DNA of 46,998 nt, taken from the NCBI RefSeq assembly GCF_004793475.1, contig NZ_SRYZ01000029.1, positions 1 to 46,998 of the forward strand, in the 5' to 3' direction. The first letter of the stretch is position 1; each line of letters begins with the position of its first letter. Shown here piece after piece: positions 9,801 to 17,098 of the stretch. This DNA is from Bacteroides muris (ex Afrizal et al. 2022). Its GTDB lineage: Bacteria; Bacteroidota; Bacteroidia; Bacteroidales; Bacteroidaceae. The translations under genes were made by a program, and so were the position numbers. The notes under the pieces were generated by a model. It was not told where the DNA came from and searched no databases. It was given only the letters and a program-made list of their open reading frames with translations.

Positions 9801-9895
9801 AGGTTTCATCCACGGCTACCAGTGGTATGGGCGTGGATTACGGAAATTATCCCACGACGAAAAAGGTGGTGTTCGGTTTATCAGTTACATTTTGA
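6803..9895 (+). CDS. SusC-like TonB-dependent outer-membrane transporter (SusC-1)
   Basis: A 1030-residue SusC/RagA-family porin that imports oligosaccharides across the outer membrane with energy from TonB. The open frame extends to 6755, but ATG 6803 is preferred because it is followed at once by a proper signal peptide (MENNFKRKLMAFW, then a hydrophobic core ending in MLAQ). Next come a carboxypeptidase-D regulatory-like domain (about 25-110: VSGRITDDLGEPMIGVSV), the family signature DEVVVVGYGVQKKSDLTG, the plug domain (about 115-235, with ALQGKTAGVQ and LYVVDG) and the beta-barrel, which ends in a terminal Phe as is usual for outer-membrane proteins. It is first in an operon with susD-1 (21-bp gap) and the MBL-fold hydrolase. 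Its promoter carries the triple TTGAAC operator. SusC-2 is a clear paralogue. Confidence 0.95.
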   Translation: MENNFKRKLMAFWLFLLVGIPYMLAQSPMMVSGRITDDLGEPMIGVSVLEKGTSNGVITNMEGNYSLKVKQGAVIVYSYIGYVTQELKAVSERMNVTMKEDTRTLDEVVVVGYGVQKKSDLTGAISSVKAEDIQNRSITRVEEALQGKTAGVQLISTTSQPGASPTIRVRGFSSNGTSDPLYVVDGLIVSDLSAVDPNNIKSMEVLKDAASAAIYGAQAGNGVVLITTKSGSKGTSSISYDFQYSISSLARRPKLINSQEALLQKKEQDPTFTDDNIQELITSGTWDGVSTTDWYDVAFNASPSSHHTVNFQGANDKGSFFLSLNNLYDNGILRENKDTYKRLSVMLNADYDIKPWLKVGVTANYAKYTQKSINDGSAGNSYSSMIATVMTMAPYYADTYAADALPKQMEALIANGFTLLRNDKGDYYSCLGSMEQIHPMVAIRMSDKKNFGNSLMGTLYANLTPFKGFVFTTRLGYRELNANTYQYNNLYYGSASANNKDKNGASRSNSSTTYYQWENFVNYSTDLWDKHHVSAMLGMSYSENNFTYVSAGVDKTAKHDPLYADVSYPAGDAVKSTAGYNLINRKLSYFGRLAYDYQNRYMLQAAMRADAADTSVLPGTNRWGYFPSVSAGWVISNERFFTEKNNTPLTFLKLRASWGQNGSTSNLSGYKYSNSLVTSAAGYSFSNTAMNYVTSAKPSQLYNPDLKWETSEQLDLGMDLRAFNDRFSFGMDWYRKKTKDLIVSNIVIPYEAGNSSAPMNAGNVTNKGFEFEAGWKDKAGDFSYSVTANLATLKNEVTYLDPHVSGGRIEGATTMASNGSFSAFEVGYPVWYFRGYQVDHLDDKGNPVFRDNTGDGTIDASDKAMIGKPMPDFTYGITLTANYKNLDFLIFGNGSVGNDVFMSYSYNSISYTLKEMYDQRWTADGTTGRKFARPQNTNADKYGLSDAYIFDGSYFRIKQIQLGYTLPRTVTKKFLVDKLRVYASLDNFFLFTKYPGLDPEVSSTATSGMGVDYGNYPTTKKVVFGLSVTF

Positions 9896-9916
9896 ATTAT
9901 ATAAAATAGAAGAAGT

Positions 9917-11578
9917 ATGAAAAGAAAATATATCTTGTCCGGACTGTTGGCGTGTGCACTCACATTTTCCGCATGCGATGTCGATTTGCTGGATATTCCC
10001 CAGAAAGGTGTAGAGAATGAAGAGAATTATTATCAGACGGATGAACAGTGTGAGTCTGCCATCGCTGCTGTCTATGCGTCCTGGCGGAATGCTTATTCCG
10101 GGCGTGGTGAGAAAGCCTCGCAGTATGCCAACGGTTTCTTCCTGAAAAATTTCTTGGCAGACGATTTCAATTCGGGTGGTGCCCGCTCCGATCAGGTGTA
10201 TGCGCAGGAGATATACGAAAGTGCGATAGTGGCCACGAACGGTTGGGTGGAAAACTATTATAAGAGGTTGTATGCCACGATTTATTTGGCCAATCTGGTG
10301 ATTGAGCGGTTCGATGCCGCTGAAAGTGAAGTGAAGGCAAGAAACATTGCCGAGGCCAAATTCTTCAGAGCCATCTGCTATTTCGAGCTGACCACTTTGT
10401 GGGGGACTCCTCCTTTGGTAGATAGGGTATTGAAGAATTCGGAAGAGTATAAGGTGCCCAACTCCACTGCCGAACAGTTGTGGAAATTCATGGAGACAGA
10501 CCTTACGGAAGCTATAACTTCCGGGAAACTCACTTCGAAAACGAGTTTGGAAGACAGGGACGGGGGAACCCGCGCCACGTTGGAGGCTGCCCGCTGCTTG
10601 TTGGGAAAGATTTATCTGTATCAGGAGAAATATGCCGATGCCAAAAGTGAGTTGGAGAAGGTCATATCCTCCGGCAAATACGATTTGATAGCCGACGTCG
10701 GCACGTTCTATCATCCGGCCTCTGCAGGCTGCGAGGAGTATGTGCTGGAGTGTGTGCGCCATTACGACCCTTCCAACATGTATTCTCAGGAGGGCTGGTA
10801 CGGCATCTTGGCCAATTGGGGATTCGGCTACGGCTTTATAGCCGGTCCGGAAGCGTCCATGCACTATAAGTTCAACACCACCAGCGGTTACAGCTATTTC
10901 AATCCGTCGAAGTCCTTGTATGATGCCTTTGTGGCCGAAGAGGGTGCTGACGGGTATCGTTTGAATGCTTGGATCAGAACCTGGGAGCAGGTGGTTGCCA
11001 TGAACATTGCGGTGAACACGACGACCAATAAATATGCCAGCGAAGGCTATTTCCGTCTGAAATGGCTGGCAAGCACTGATGACGAATTTGTAGGGTACTG
11101 GTGTGGAAACCAGAGCAACACTCCGGTCATCAGATATGCGGATGTCTTGTTGATGGCTGCCGAGGCTTGCCTCCAGGCGGGCGACCAGGCCGGTGCCGAC
11201 GAATATTTGGGCAGAGTGCGCGACAGGGCCCGTCTTCCCAGAAAGAGTCATGTGACGCTTTCCGATATAAAGCTGGAGCGCCGCCTGGAACTTGCTATGG
11301 AAGGCATGCGCTTCCAGGACCTGAAGCGTTGGGGGGATGCTCCGGCGGTATTGGCGGATAAAGGGAAAAAGTTGCCGACCTTCCAGATTGTACCCGACCC
11401 GAATAATGATCTGACTACGGCGGCAGGCATCTACAACGCCCGTTATACGACCAAGATTACCTATGTCGACAATGAAAAGCCGTTGGCGGGTTGGACTCCC
11501 GGTCGCGACGAGTGGCTGCCGTTTCCAGAAAACGAGTTGGAAGTGAACGGCAACCTGAAACAGAATCCCGGTTATTGA
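9917..11578 (+). CDS. SusD-like surface glycan-binding lipoprotein (SusD-1)
   Basis: A 553-residue SusD/RagB-family protein, the lid of the SusC transporter, which captures glycan at the cell surface. A lipoprotein signal ends in LTFSAC (Cys20), and DVDLLDIPQ follows at the mature N-terminus. The N-terminal SusD domain has the usual YYQTDEQCESAIAAVY pattern, the TPR-like helices include IAEAKFFRAICYFELTTLWG, and the C-terminal SusD domain has RYADVLLMAAEACL and RLELAMEGMRFQDLKRWG. The end (LPFPENELEVNGNLKQNPGY) is typical of the family. It lies 21 bp after susC-1 and is surely co-transcribed. No SusE/SusF-type surface protein follows it. Confidence 0.95.
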   Translation: MKRKYILSGLLACALTFSACDVDLLDIPQKGVENEENYYQTDEQCESAIAAVYASWRNAYSGRGEKASQYANGFFLKNFLADDFNSGGARSDQVYAQEIYESAIVATNGWVENYYKRLYATIYLANLVIERFDAAESEVKARNIAEAKFFRAICYFELTTLWGTPPLVDRVLKNSEEYKVPNSTAEQLWKFMETDLTEAITSGKLTSKTSLEDRDGGTRATLEAARCLLGKIYLYQEKYADAKSELEKVISSGKYDLIADVGTFYHPASAGCEEYVLECVRHYDPSNMYSQEGWYGILANWGFGYGFIAGPEASMHYKFNTTSGYSYFNPSKSLYDAFVAEEGADGYRLNAWIRTWEQVVAMNIAVNTTTNKYASEGYFRLKWLASTDDEFVGYWCGNQSNTPVIRYADVLLMAAEACLQAGDQAGADEYLGRVRDRARLPRKSHVTLSDIKLERRLELAMEGMRFQDLKRWGDAPAVLADKGKKLPTFQIVPDPNNDLTTAAGIYNARYTTKITYVDNEKPLAGWTPGRDEWLPFPENELEVNGNLKQNPGY

Positions 11579-11628
11579 TTTATCCTGAGAAATTCGCAAT
11601 TCGATTTAACTGTATAAATAAGAGAAAC

Positions 11629-12456
11629 ATGAAAAGAAGTTTAGTGATGTTTGCCCTGCTGCTTGCTTGCATGTCCATAGGGGCGCAGACGGTATTCAAG
11701 AATGAAGAGGTGGAGGTTTCCTTGCTGAAAGAGAAGACCTGGGTGTTCTCCACTTGGGACCATACTACCATGTATCTGATAGAGGGCGAAGACAAGGCCG
11801 TACTGATTGATACCGGCACGCGTTGTGCGGATTTGGATAAGATTGTGGGACAGATAACCCCGAAACCGCTGGAAGTGATTGTCACCCACATGCACCCCGA
11901 CCATGCCGGATGCATCAAGTATTTCGATAAAGTATGGATGCATCGGGCCGATACGGTGCTGGTGGCCCAGCATGCGGCAGATTATGAAGGAGAATTCCTC
12001 TATATGGAAGAAGGACAGGTGTTCGACTTGGGCGGACGCAAGCTGGAAGTGGCATGGATGCCCGGACATACGCCCGGCTCGGTGGTACTCCTGGACAAGG
12101 CAAACGGAGACTGCTATTCGGGTGATGCGTTCGGTTCGGGCGAAGTATGGCTGCAGTGCGTGCCGATGTCTCCCGTCGCCACTTTCCATGAGTCGTGTTG
12201 CCGTATGGAAAAGCTCATGAAGGAAGGGGGCATCAAGGATATCTGGTGCGGACATTATCCTTATCTGAAATCCTCTTTGTCGCTGGCCTATATTCAGACG
12301 ATGATACGTATTTCCCACAGACTGATGAATGGAGACCAGGAAGGCTCGGAACCTTATTCCAACTATTTCATCAAGATGCCTCCCACTGCGAGGAAGTTGT
12401 CCGAAGGCCGTGCGATGATTGTATATGATTCGACTAACATACCGGAAGCCCGGTAA
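11629..12456 (+). CDS. Exported metallo-beta-lactamase-fold hydrolase
   Basis: A 275-residue protein with a signal peptide (MKRSLVMFALLLACMSIGAQ), so it acts outside the cytoplasm. An upstream frame is open from 11491 but overlaps susD-1; the ATG at 11629 is chosen because the signal peptide begins there. Metal ligands of the MBL fold are all visible: HMHPDH (His87, His89, Asp91, His92), His147 in PGHTPGS, bridging Asp166 in YSGDAFG and His209 in CGHYP. The bridging Asp is typical of glyoxalase-II-like and lactonase-like hydrolases and is absent from true class B beta-lactamases, so antibiotic hydrolysis is unlikely. It lies 50 bp after susD-1 in the same operon, so a role in processing an ester or lactone on the imported glycan is inferred. 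Substrate unknown. Confidence 0.85.
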   Translation: MKRSLVMFALLLACMSIGAQTVFKNEEVEVSLLKEKTWVFSTWDHTTMYLIEGEDKAVLIDTGTRCADLDKIVGQITPKPLEVIVTHMHPDHAGCIKYFDKVWMHRADTVLVAQHAADYEGEFLYMEEGQVFDLGGRKLEVAWMPGHTPGSVVLLDKANGDCYSGDAFGSGEVWLQCVPMSPVATFHESCCRMEKLMKEGGIKDIWCGHYPYLKSSLSLAYIQTMIRISHRLMNGDQEGSEPYSNYFIKMPPTARKLSEGRAMIVYDSTNIPEAR

Positions 12457-12499
12457 CCCGCAAGGCTATTCCTTTCTTATTTTAAGGCGTAGTCCTTGC

Positions 12500-12571
12500 A
12501 TGCACGAGATGTGCATCTTATGTGTATTGAGATGTGCATCTCGCGCTGTTTGAGATGTGCATCTCGTGCAT
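12500..12571. repeat. Three-copy 23-bp array with a palindromic core
   Basis: GAGATGTGCATCTY occurs at 12506, 12529 and 12552, exactly 23 nt apart. Each core has arms GAGATG/CATCTC (the first copy ends CATCTT) around TG. The outermost bases also form an inverted pair, ATGCACGAGATG (12500-12511) with CATCTCGTGCAT (12560-12571), so the whole array can fold on itself. It sits between convergent genes (MBL-fold hydrolase and HTCS-2). It could be an intergenic repeat element, a protein-binding site or a two-way transcript end. The function is not established. Confidence 0.75.
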
Positions 12572-12598
12572 AGAAAGAGCGGTTGATAAAAGAATGAA

Positions 12599-12629
12599 GG
12601 TTATACCTTCACCCCTGAAAGGCATAACC
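12599..12629 (-). terminator. Probable terminator of HTCS-2
   Basis: Bases 12599-12609 pair with 12619-12629 (GGTTATACCTT with AAGGCATAACC, one mismatch) around a 9-nt loop. Read on the minus strand, the hairpin lies 30 nt after the HTCS-2 stop and is followed by a T-rich run (TTCATTCTTTTATC). Confidence 0.6.
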
Positions 12630-12659
12630 CTCATGCAGCAGGCTAAGTAGCCCGTCCTT

Positions 12660-15600
12660 TTATTTGCCGTATTCGCTTGGACTTACTCCAAACTGTTTCT
12701 TGAAGCTCTTCGAGAAGTGGGACAGCGTGCTGAACCCCGTCATGTCCGCAATTTCCGAGACGGTATATTTCCCTTCCGTTATCAGTTCGGCGGCGCGGTT
12801 CAACTTGTAGGTCTTGAAGAAGGTGCTGGGATTCTCGCCGGTCAGTCCTTTTACTTTGTAGTAGAACTTGGTACGTGATATTCTCAGCAGCTCGGTCATG
12901 CGGGCAATGTCCAGTTCGGGGTTGGAAAGCTCGCTCTCCATCAGATGGTAGAGTTCGGTCATGAAGACGTTGTCTTGCGGGGAGAGGATGTTTTCTTCTA
13001 TCTTGTCCGTCTGGGTGGCTCTGCCAAGCATGCTGCGTGCTTTTTCACGGTTCCTGAGCAATGACTTGACGAGTGCCAGCAGATAGGTAGGGTCGAAGGG
13101 TTTCGTCACGTAGGCGTCGGCTCCGGTATTCAGTCCTTCCACCTGGTTTTCCATCGTGGCTTTGGCCGTTACCAGAATCACCGGCAGGTGGCAAAGCTGC
13201 AGGTCCTCTTTTATTTCCCGGCAGAGTTGGTAACCGTCCTTTCCCGGCATTACCACATCGCTGATAATCAGGTCGGGAGCCTCCTCGCGCATGGCCTTCA
13301 GTGCGTCGTCGGCATTGAAGCGGCATATCACCTTATAGTGGGAGGAGAGGAGCATGCGCAGGTAGTGGGCCACTTCGGTATCGTCGTCCACCACCAGTAC
13401 GGTGAATTGCTTTTCGTCGGTGCCGGCCTTGTCTCCGGCAAGCTGCGAGGCGGAGGCGAGCGGGAAGGCTTCCGACTGGTTGCTCTGTTCGGTAGTCCGT
13501 TCGTCCTCGGCATACACTGCGTCGTTGACGGGCAGTATGAAGGTGAATACGGCGCCGCTTCCTTCGTCGGGTTGCCGGGCCTTCAGTTGTCCGTGATGAA
13601 GTACGGCCAGACTGCGTGCGTAGTACAGACCGATGCCGGTTCCCCAGTTGTAGGTTCCTTCTGCCTGGTTTCCTATCTGGTAATAGCGTTCGAAGATTTT
13701 CTCTATCTTGTCTTCAGGGATGTTCTGTCCCGTATTGGCTACGGATACTTTGATGTACTGCGTGGCCCGCTCCTCTGGCGGCAGGCTGAAGGATTGCGAG
13801 GCATCGTCACGGCTTATCACGTCGAAGCTGACGTTGATTTTCCCGCCTTGGGGAGTGAACTTCAGGGCATTGGACATCAGGTTGTTGAAGATTTTCTCCA
13901 CCTTGTCCTCGTCCAGCCACATCAGGAAGGTGTCTTCCAGCCCATGGGTGCTCAGGTCGATGCATTTGTCACCGGCATTTACTTGAAAGACGCTCACTTG
14001 CCGTTGCAGGCAGGCGATGACGTCGGTGCGTCTTACTTGCAGGCGCAGGGTGTCGTTCTCCAGTTTGTTGAAGTCCATCATCTGGTTGACGAGCCTTAGC
14101 ATGCGGCTTACGCTGCGCTGTACGATGAGGAGCAGGTTTTTGTCCTCGCCTTCTATCCGGGAGCTGTTGCAGAGTTGCGTTACCGGTCCGGAAATCATGG
14201 TGAGGGGAGTACGGAATTCGTGTGAGATGTTGGCGAAGAAACTCATGTTCATTCGGTTCACCCGTTGCTCCTGCTCTTTTTCTTGTCGTGCACGCCGCGC
14301 GGCTCCTTTTTCCGCCCTGACGCGCAAAAGGGCACGCAGGAAGAGTAGGGCGAGGGTGGTTGCCGACAAGAAGTAGATGCAGTAGGCCCACCATGTGCGC
14401 CAGGGGGCGGGATAGACCTTGATGCGGATGGAGTTCTCGGCCTCCACGATGCTCCGGTCGTTGTTGGTGATTTTCACGTGGAACACATACTCGCCTGCGG
14501 GCAGGTTGGCGTAGTAGGCCTCGTGGTTGTTGCGGGCGTCTATCCAGTAGTTGTCGAAGCCCTCCAGATGGTATTGGTAGTGCACCCGTCCGTACTCGCT
14601 GTAGTTCAGGGCGGAGAAGGAGATGCTGAAACTGTTTTGGTCGTGTCGCAGGTGTATGTCGGGGCGGTAGGAGAGGTGCTTGTCGATGGTCTCTCCGTGC
14701 AATTGCGGACGTATCAGCTTGTTGTGTATCTTCAGGTCGCTGAACAGCAGCGGGATGTTGCGCTTTATGGGTACGTCGATGGGGTTGAAGAGTGTGAGCC
14801 CGTGCGTGCCGCCGAAGACGAGCGTGCCGTCGGGCAGGCGGCACGAGGCGCGGTCGTAGAACTGGTTTCCGCCTATGCCGTCGGCGGCGTAATAGTTGAT
14901 GAATCGTGCGGTTGTCCGGTCATATTTGCTCAGACCGTATTGGGTGCTTATCCATAGGTTGCCTTGCAGGTCTTCCTCGATGCCCGATATGTCGAGGCAG
15001 GAGGTGCCGGGCATGGGTGTCATCCGGCCCGTTTCGGGATGGTAGCACATCAGGCCGTTGCTTACGGTGCCTATCCAGAGAATGCCGTATGTGTCTTTGT
15101 ACAAGGCCGTGGGGACGAATACGGAGCGGCGGATGCAGGCTTTCCAGTCCTCCTCCGCGATGTCCACCGTGCCCGTTTCCAGGTTTTCGATGTCAATCTG
15201 CTTGATGGGTTGGTAGAAGCCCGTCACCATCAGCCGGCGGTTGTCCATCATCGCCACGCCAGGCACGAAGGTGAATCCTTCGAAGAGCTTCATCGCCTCG
15301 AATTCCTTCTTGCCGGGGCGCAGGGCATAGACGTTGACCGTGGCGGTGCCTATCCAGATGGTTCCGTCGGGCGACTGGGTGATGGACATGGGCAGGAAAA
15401 TCCGGTGCCGTTCTTCTATCTTCAGTTGCCCGTCGGGCGTGTAGCGTGCTTTCAGTACTTCGTTGTTGGTGATGGCCATCCATAGGTTGTTGTCGCTGTC
15501 CACCATCAGCTGATTCGCGTAGATGGCTTTCTGTTTCTCTTGTTCGCAGAACATTTCGGAGTCGATGTGCCTGATTTCGCTGCTCTTCGTGTCATACACG

Positions 15601-16742
15601 TAGATGCCGTCCATCAGGGTGGAAATCCACAGTTTGTTGTCTTTGCCGGCGCTTAGCGACACCACGGATTTGTTGTTCAGTTCGGAGCGCAGGTAGTTGT
15701 CGTTGTTGAACCGCTCCTTGTAGTGGTAGCACACGGTGTATCCCTGGTCTACGGAGCCTATCCACAGGTTCTGCTGCGAGTCGGTGAACATTTGGTTGAT
15801 TCGGAAGCGGGGCATCTCGAAGGGGAATCCGTTCTCGTCCTGGCGGGTCACACTGCCGGTGCCCGGGTTGTAGTAGAACATACCATGCCTGGCAGTGTTC
15901 AGCAGCAGACTGTTGTTACCGTAGGGATGTATGTAGACGATGTCGGCGTTGCACAGCGTGGTGTTCTGGGCGATGGGCGTCGGTAGCGGTTTGAAGCTGC
16001 GCGTGCGGGTGTCGAAGATATTGAGGGTGCGGTTGCCGGTTATCCACAACTCGTTATTGTGCAGATAAGAATAGTAGGGATATCCGCTGAGGGCAACCGT
16101 CTCTTTCAGTTGCAAGGTGGAGAGGTCGTAGCAGTAGAGGTTGACGGCAGTCATTACCCAGAGGTTGTTGTCGGGGGCGATGTGGCACTGGGCGTAGAAG
16201 GTATGTCCGGAGCTGATGTCAGGCAGTACGCAGATAATTTTTTCCGTTTCGGGGTGGTAGGCGTAGAGCTGGAAACCGGTGTTCAGGAAGATGCGCCCGT
16301 TGCGGTCTTCCAGGATTTGCCGTATGTTCTTGTTGTCGGCCTCGACGGGGATGATGCGGAAGTTGTCCTTGTCGGTGTATAGACACACACCGTTCACGGT
16401 GCCCACCCAGAAGCGGTTCTTCGAGTCGCGTAGCAGGTGGGTAATCTGGTTGTCGGGTAGTCCCAGCGAGTCGTCGGTGCAGAAGTACTGGTGGTAGTCG
16501 TGCACGTCGTATCTGTTCAGCCCGCGGAACGTGCCTATCCATATATGGCCTTGCGCGTCTTCGGCTATGGCGGTGACTTTCTGGTTGGAGAGGTCGTTGG
16601 CGATGATGGGACTTTCGATTTCGGCATCCTGGTTTTCAGATGATGGCTCTTTGGCATCGCATGCCTGCAAGCAGACGGCAAACAAAGTTCCGGCCAGCAG
16701 GCAGAGCAGGGTGCAAAGGATTTTCCGGTTAGGCAAGGTCAT
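12660..16742 (-). CDS. Hybrid two-component system sensor/regulator (HTCS-2)
   Basis: A 1360-residue HTCS protein. The frame is open to 16832, but ATG 16742 is preferred because it starts a typical signal peptide (MTLPNRKILCTLLCLLAG); the extension has no matching feature. A Cys in LQAC may make it a lipoprotein. Order: propeller repeats of the D.xG.lWIGT type (about 45-700), Y_Y_Y domain (about 700-775), transmembrane helix (about 781-805), HisKA with His841 in ISHEFRTPL, HATPase with GTGIGLYY, receiver with Asp1162 in ISDVVMP, and a C-terminal AraC-type domain (about 1265-1360). It closely resembles HTCS-1 throughout, especially in the DNA-binding domain, where the first helix-turn-helix (SRTKFYYKVKGLTG) is identical. 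It is divergent from the carboxylesterase and second PUL operon, which it presumably activates. Confidence 0.96.
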   Translation of the reverse strand: MTLPNRKILCTLLCLLAGTLFAVCLQACDAKEPSSENQDAEIESPIIANDLSNQKVTAIAEDAQGHIWIGTFRGLNRYDVHDYHQYFCTDDSLGLPDNQITHLLRDSKNRFWVGTVNGVCLYTDKDNFRIIPVEADNKNIRQILEDRNGRIFLNTGFQLYAYHPETEKIICVLPDISSGHTFYAQCHIAPDNNLWVMTAVNLYCYDLSTLQLKETVALSGYPYYSYLHNNELWITGNRTLNIFDTRTRSFKPLPTPIAQNTTLCNADIVYIHPYGNNSLLLNTARHGMFYYNPGTGSVTRQDENGFPFEMPRFRINQMFTDSQQNLWIGSVDQGYTVCYHYKERFNNDNYLRSELNNKSVVSLSAGKDNKLWISTLMDGIYVYDTKSSEIRHIDSEMFCEQEKQKAIYANQLMVDSDNNLWMAITNNEVLKARYTPDGQLKIEERHRIFLPMSITQSPDGTIWIGTATVNVYALRPGKKEFEAMKLFEGFTFVPGVAMMDNRRLMVTGFYQPIKQIDIENLETGTVDIAEEDWKACIRRSVFVPTALYKDTYGILWIGTVSNGLMCYHPETGRMTPMPGTSCLDISGIEEDLQGNLWISTQYGLSKYDRTTARFINYYAADGIGGNQFYDRASCRLPDGTLVFGGTHGLTLFNPIDVPIKRNIPLLFSDLKIHNKLIRPQLHGETIDKHLSYRPDIHLRHDQNSFSISFSALNYSEYGRVHYQYHLEGFDNYWIDARNNHEAYYANLPAGEYVFHVKITNNDRSIVEAENSIRIKVYPAPWRTWWAYCIYFLSATTLALLFLRALLRVRAEKGAARRARQEKEQEQRVNRMNMSFFANISHEFRTPLTMISGPVTQLCNSSRIEGEDKNLLLIVQRSVSRMLRLVNQMMDFNKLENDTLRLQVRRTDVIACLQRQVSVFQVNAGDKCIDLSTHGLEDTFLMWLDEDKVEKIFNNLMSNALKFTPQGGKINVSFDVISRDDASQSFSLPPEERATQYIKVSVANTGQNIPEDKIEKIFERYYQIGNQAEGTYNWGTGIGLYYARSLAVLHHGQLKARQPDEGSGAVFTFILPVNDAVYAEDERTTEQSNQSEAFPLASASQLAGDKAGTDEKQFTVLVVDDDTEVAHYLRMLLSSHYKVICRFNADDALKAMREEAPDLIISDVVMPGKDGYQLCREIKEDLQLCHLPVILVTAKATMENQVEGLNTGADAYVTKPFDPTYLLALVKSLLRNREKARSMLGRATQTDKIEENILSPQDNVFMTELYHLMESELSNPELDIARMTELLRISRTKFYYKVKGLTGENPSTFFKTYKLNRAAELITEGKYTVSEIADMTGFSTLSHFSKSFKKQFGVSPSEYGK

Positions 16743-16812
16743 ATTAAAAGGTTTTGAATGATGTGCGAAAATAAGGATAAAAAATTGAATATAAGTTGCT
16801 TTACAGCATGTT

Positions 16813-16882
16813 TTGAACAAAAAGGCAAACATTTGAACCTACGGGCAAGCGCTTTTAAACTTCCGGGCAAATCCTTTTTACA
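16813..16882 (+). promoter_or_regulatory. TTGAAC-type operator upstream of the carboxylesterase
   Basis: TTGAAC at 16813 and 16833 and TTAAAC at 16855 (steps of 20 and 22 nt) reproduce the spacing of the susC-1 operator. A fourth, weaker unit (TTTACA at 16877) continues the 22-nt step, with GGGCAAG and GGGCAAA also repeating about 20 nt apart. TTAAAC lies 58 nt before TAATATTG (16913). Confidence 0.6.
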
Positions 16883-16912
16883 TATCGGCCAGCCCCTCCG
16901 GCGCAATCGGCG

Positions 16913-16920
16913 TAATATTG
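16913..16920 (+). promoter_or_regulatory. Putative -7 element of the carboxylesterase/second PUL promoter
   Basis: TAATATTG, the same octamer as in the esterase promoter at 649, matches seven of eight positions of TAnnTTTG. It would start a leader of about 170 nt before the ATG at 17099. Confidence 0.45.
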
Positions 16921-16931
16921 CAACCGGAAAA

Positions 16932-17049
16932 AGTGAACGAGTTAACAAGGCTACAAGTGAACAAGGCTTTTCCTTGTAATCGCTTTAAAAAGCAAGATAT
17001 AGGCCGAGGGCTGTTTATCCCTTCTTGTAGCCTTGTCAACTTGTTCACT
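16932..17049 (+). repeat. 26-bp inverted repeat in the carboxylesterase leader
   Basis: The arm 16932-16957 pairs with 17024-17049, with 24 of 26 positions complementary. The enclosed 66 nt contain two more small hairpins: ACAAGG/CCTTGT (16961-16977) and GCTTT/AAAGC (16982-16993). Within the left arm, words such as AAGTGAAC, GAGTTAAC, AAGGCTAC and AAGTGAAC follow each other with an 8-nt period. If transcription starts just after the TAATATTG box, this structure forms the 5' end of the mRNA. It may be a mobile intergenic repeat, an RNA-stability element or a regulatory leader. Confidence 0.75.
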
Positions 17050-17098
17050 AAAAGCAAGTCAAAGACAAATTATCAACTTAAAAAAACGGTATACAACC

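Larger units (their letters stand above)
16743..17098. promoter_or_regulatory. Divergent regulatory region between HTCS-2 and the carboxylesterase
   Basis: A 356-bp gap. It holds a minus-strand -7-like box for HTCS-2 (TATTTTCG on the minus strand, 16766-16773), TTGAAC-type repeats (16813-16860), a plus-strand TAATATTG box (16913-16920) and then a leader of about 170 nt containing a 26-bp inverted repeat (16932-17049). No credible gene lies in it. Confidence 0.7.

Noticed and set aside
9881..11599. 572-codon open frame on the minus strand
   Set aside because: Exactly antisense to susD-1. No recognisable domain and no promoter; a shadow frame.
11491..11628. N-terminal extension of the MBL-fold hydrolase
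   Set aside because: It would overlap the end of susD-1 in another frame, and the signal peptide starts at 11629.
11629..12456. Antibiotic-resistance metallo-beta-lactamase
   Set aside because: The fold motifs match, but the bridging Asp166 and the PUL context fit a general MBL-fold hydrolase. No evidence for beta-lactam hydrolysis.
12500..12571. Possible CRISPR array (three repeats of constant period)
   Set aside because: The repeat is only 14 nt, the spacers are 8-9 nt and no cas genes are present. Repeats and spacers are far too short.
16743..16832. N-terminal extension of HTCS-2 by 30 residues
   Set aside because: The extension overlaps the operator region, and the internal Met gives a normal signal peptide.
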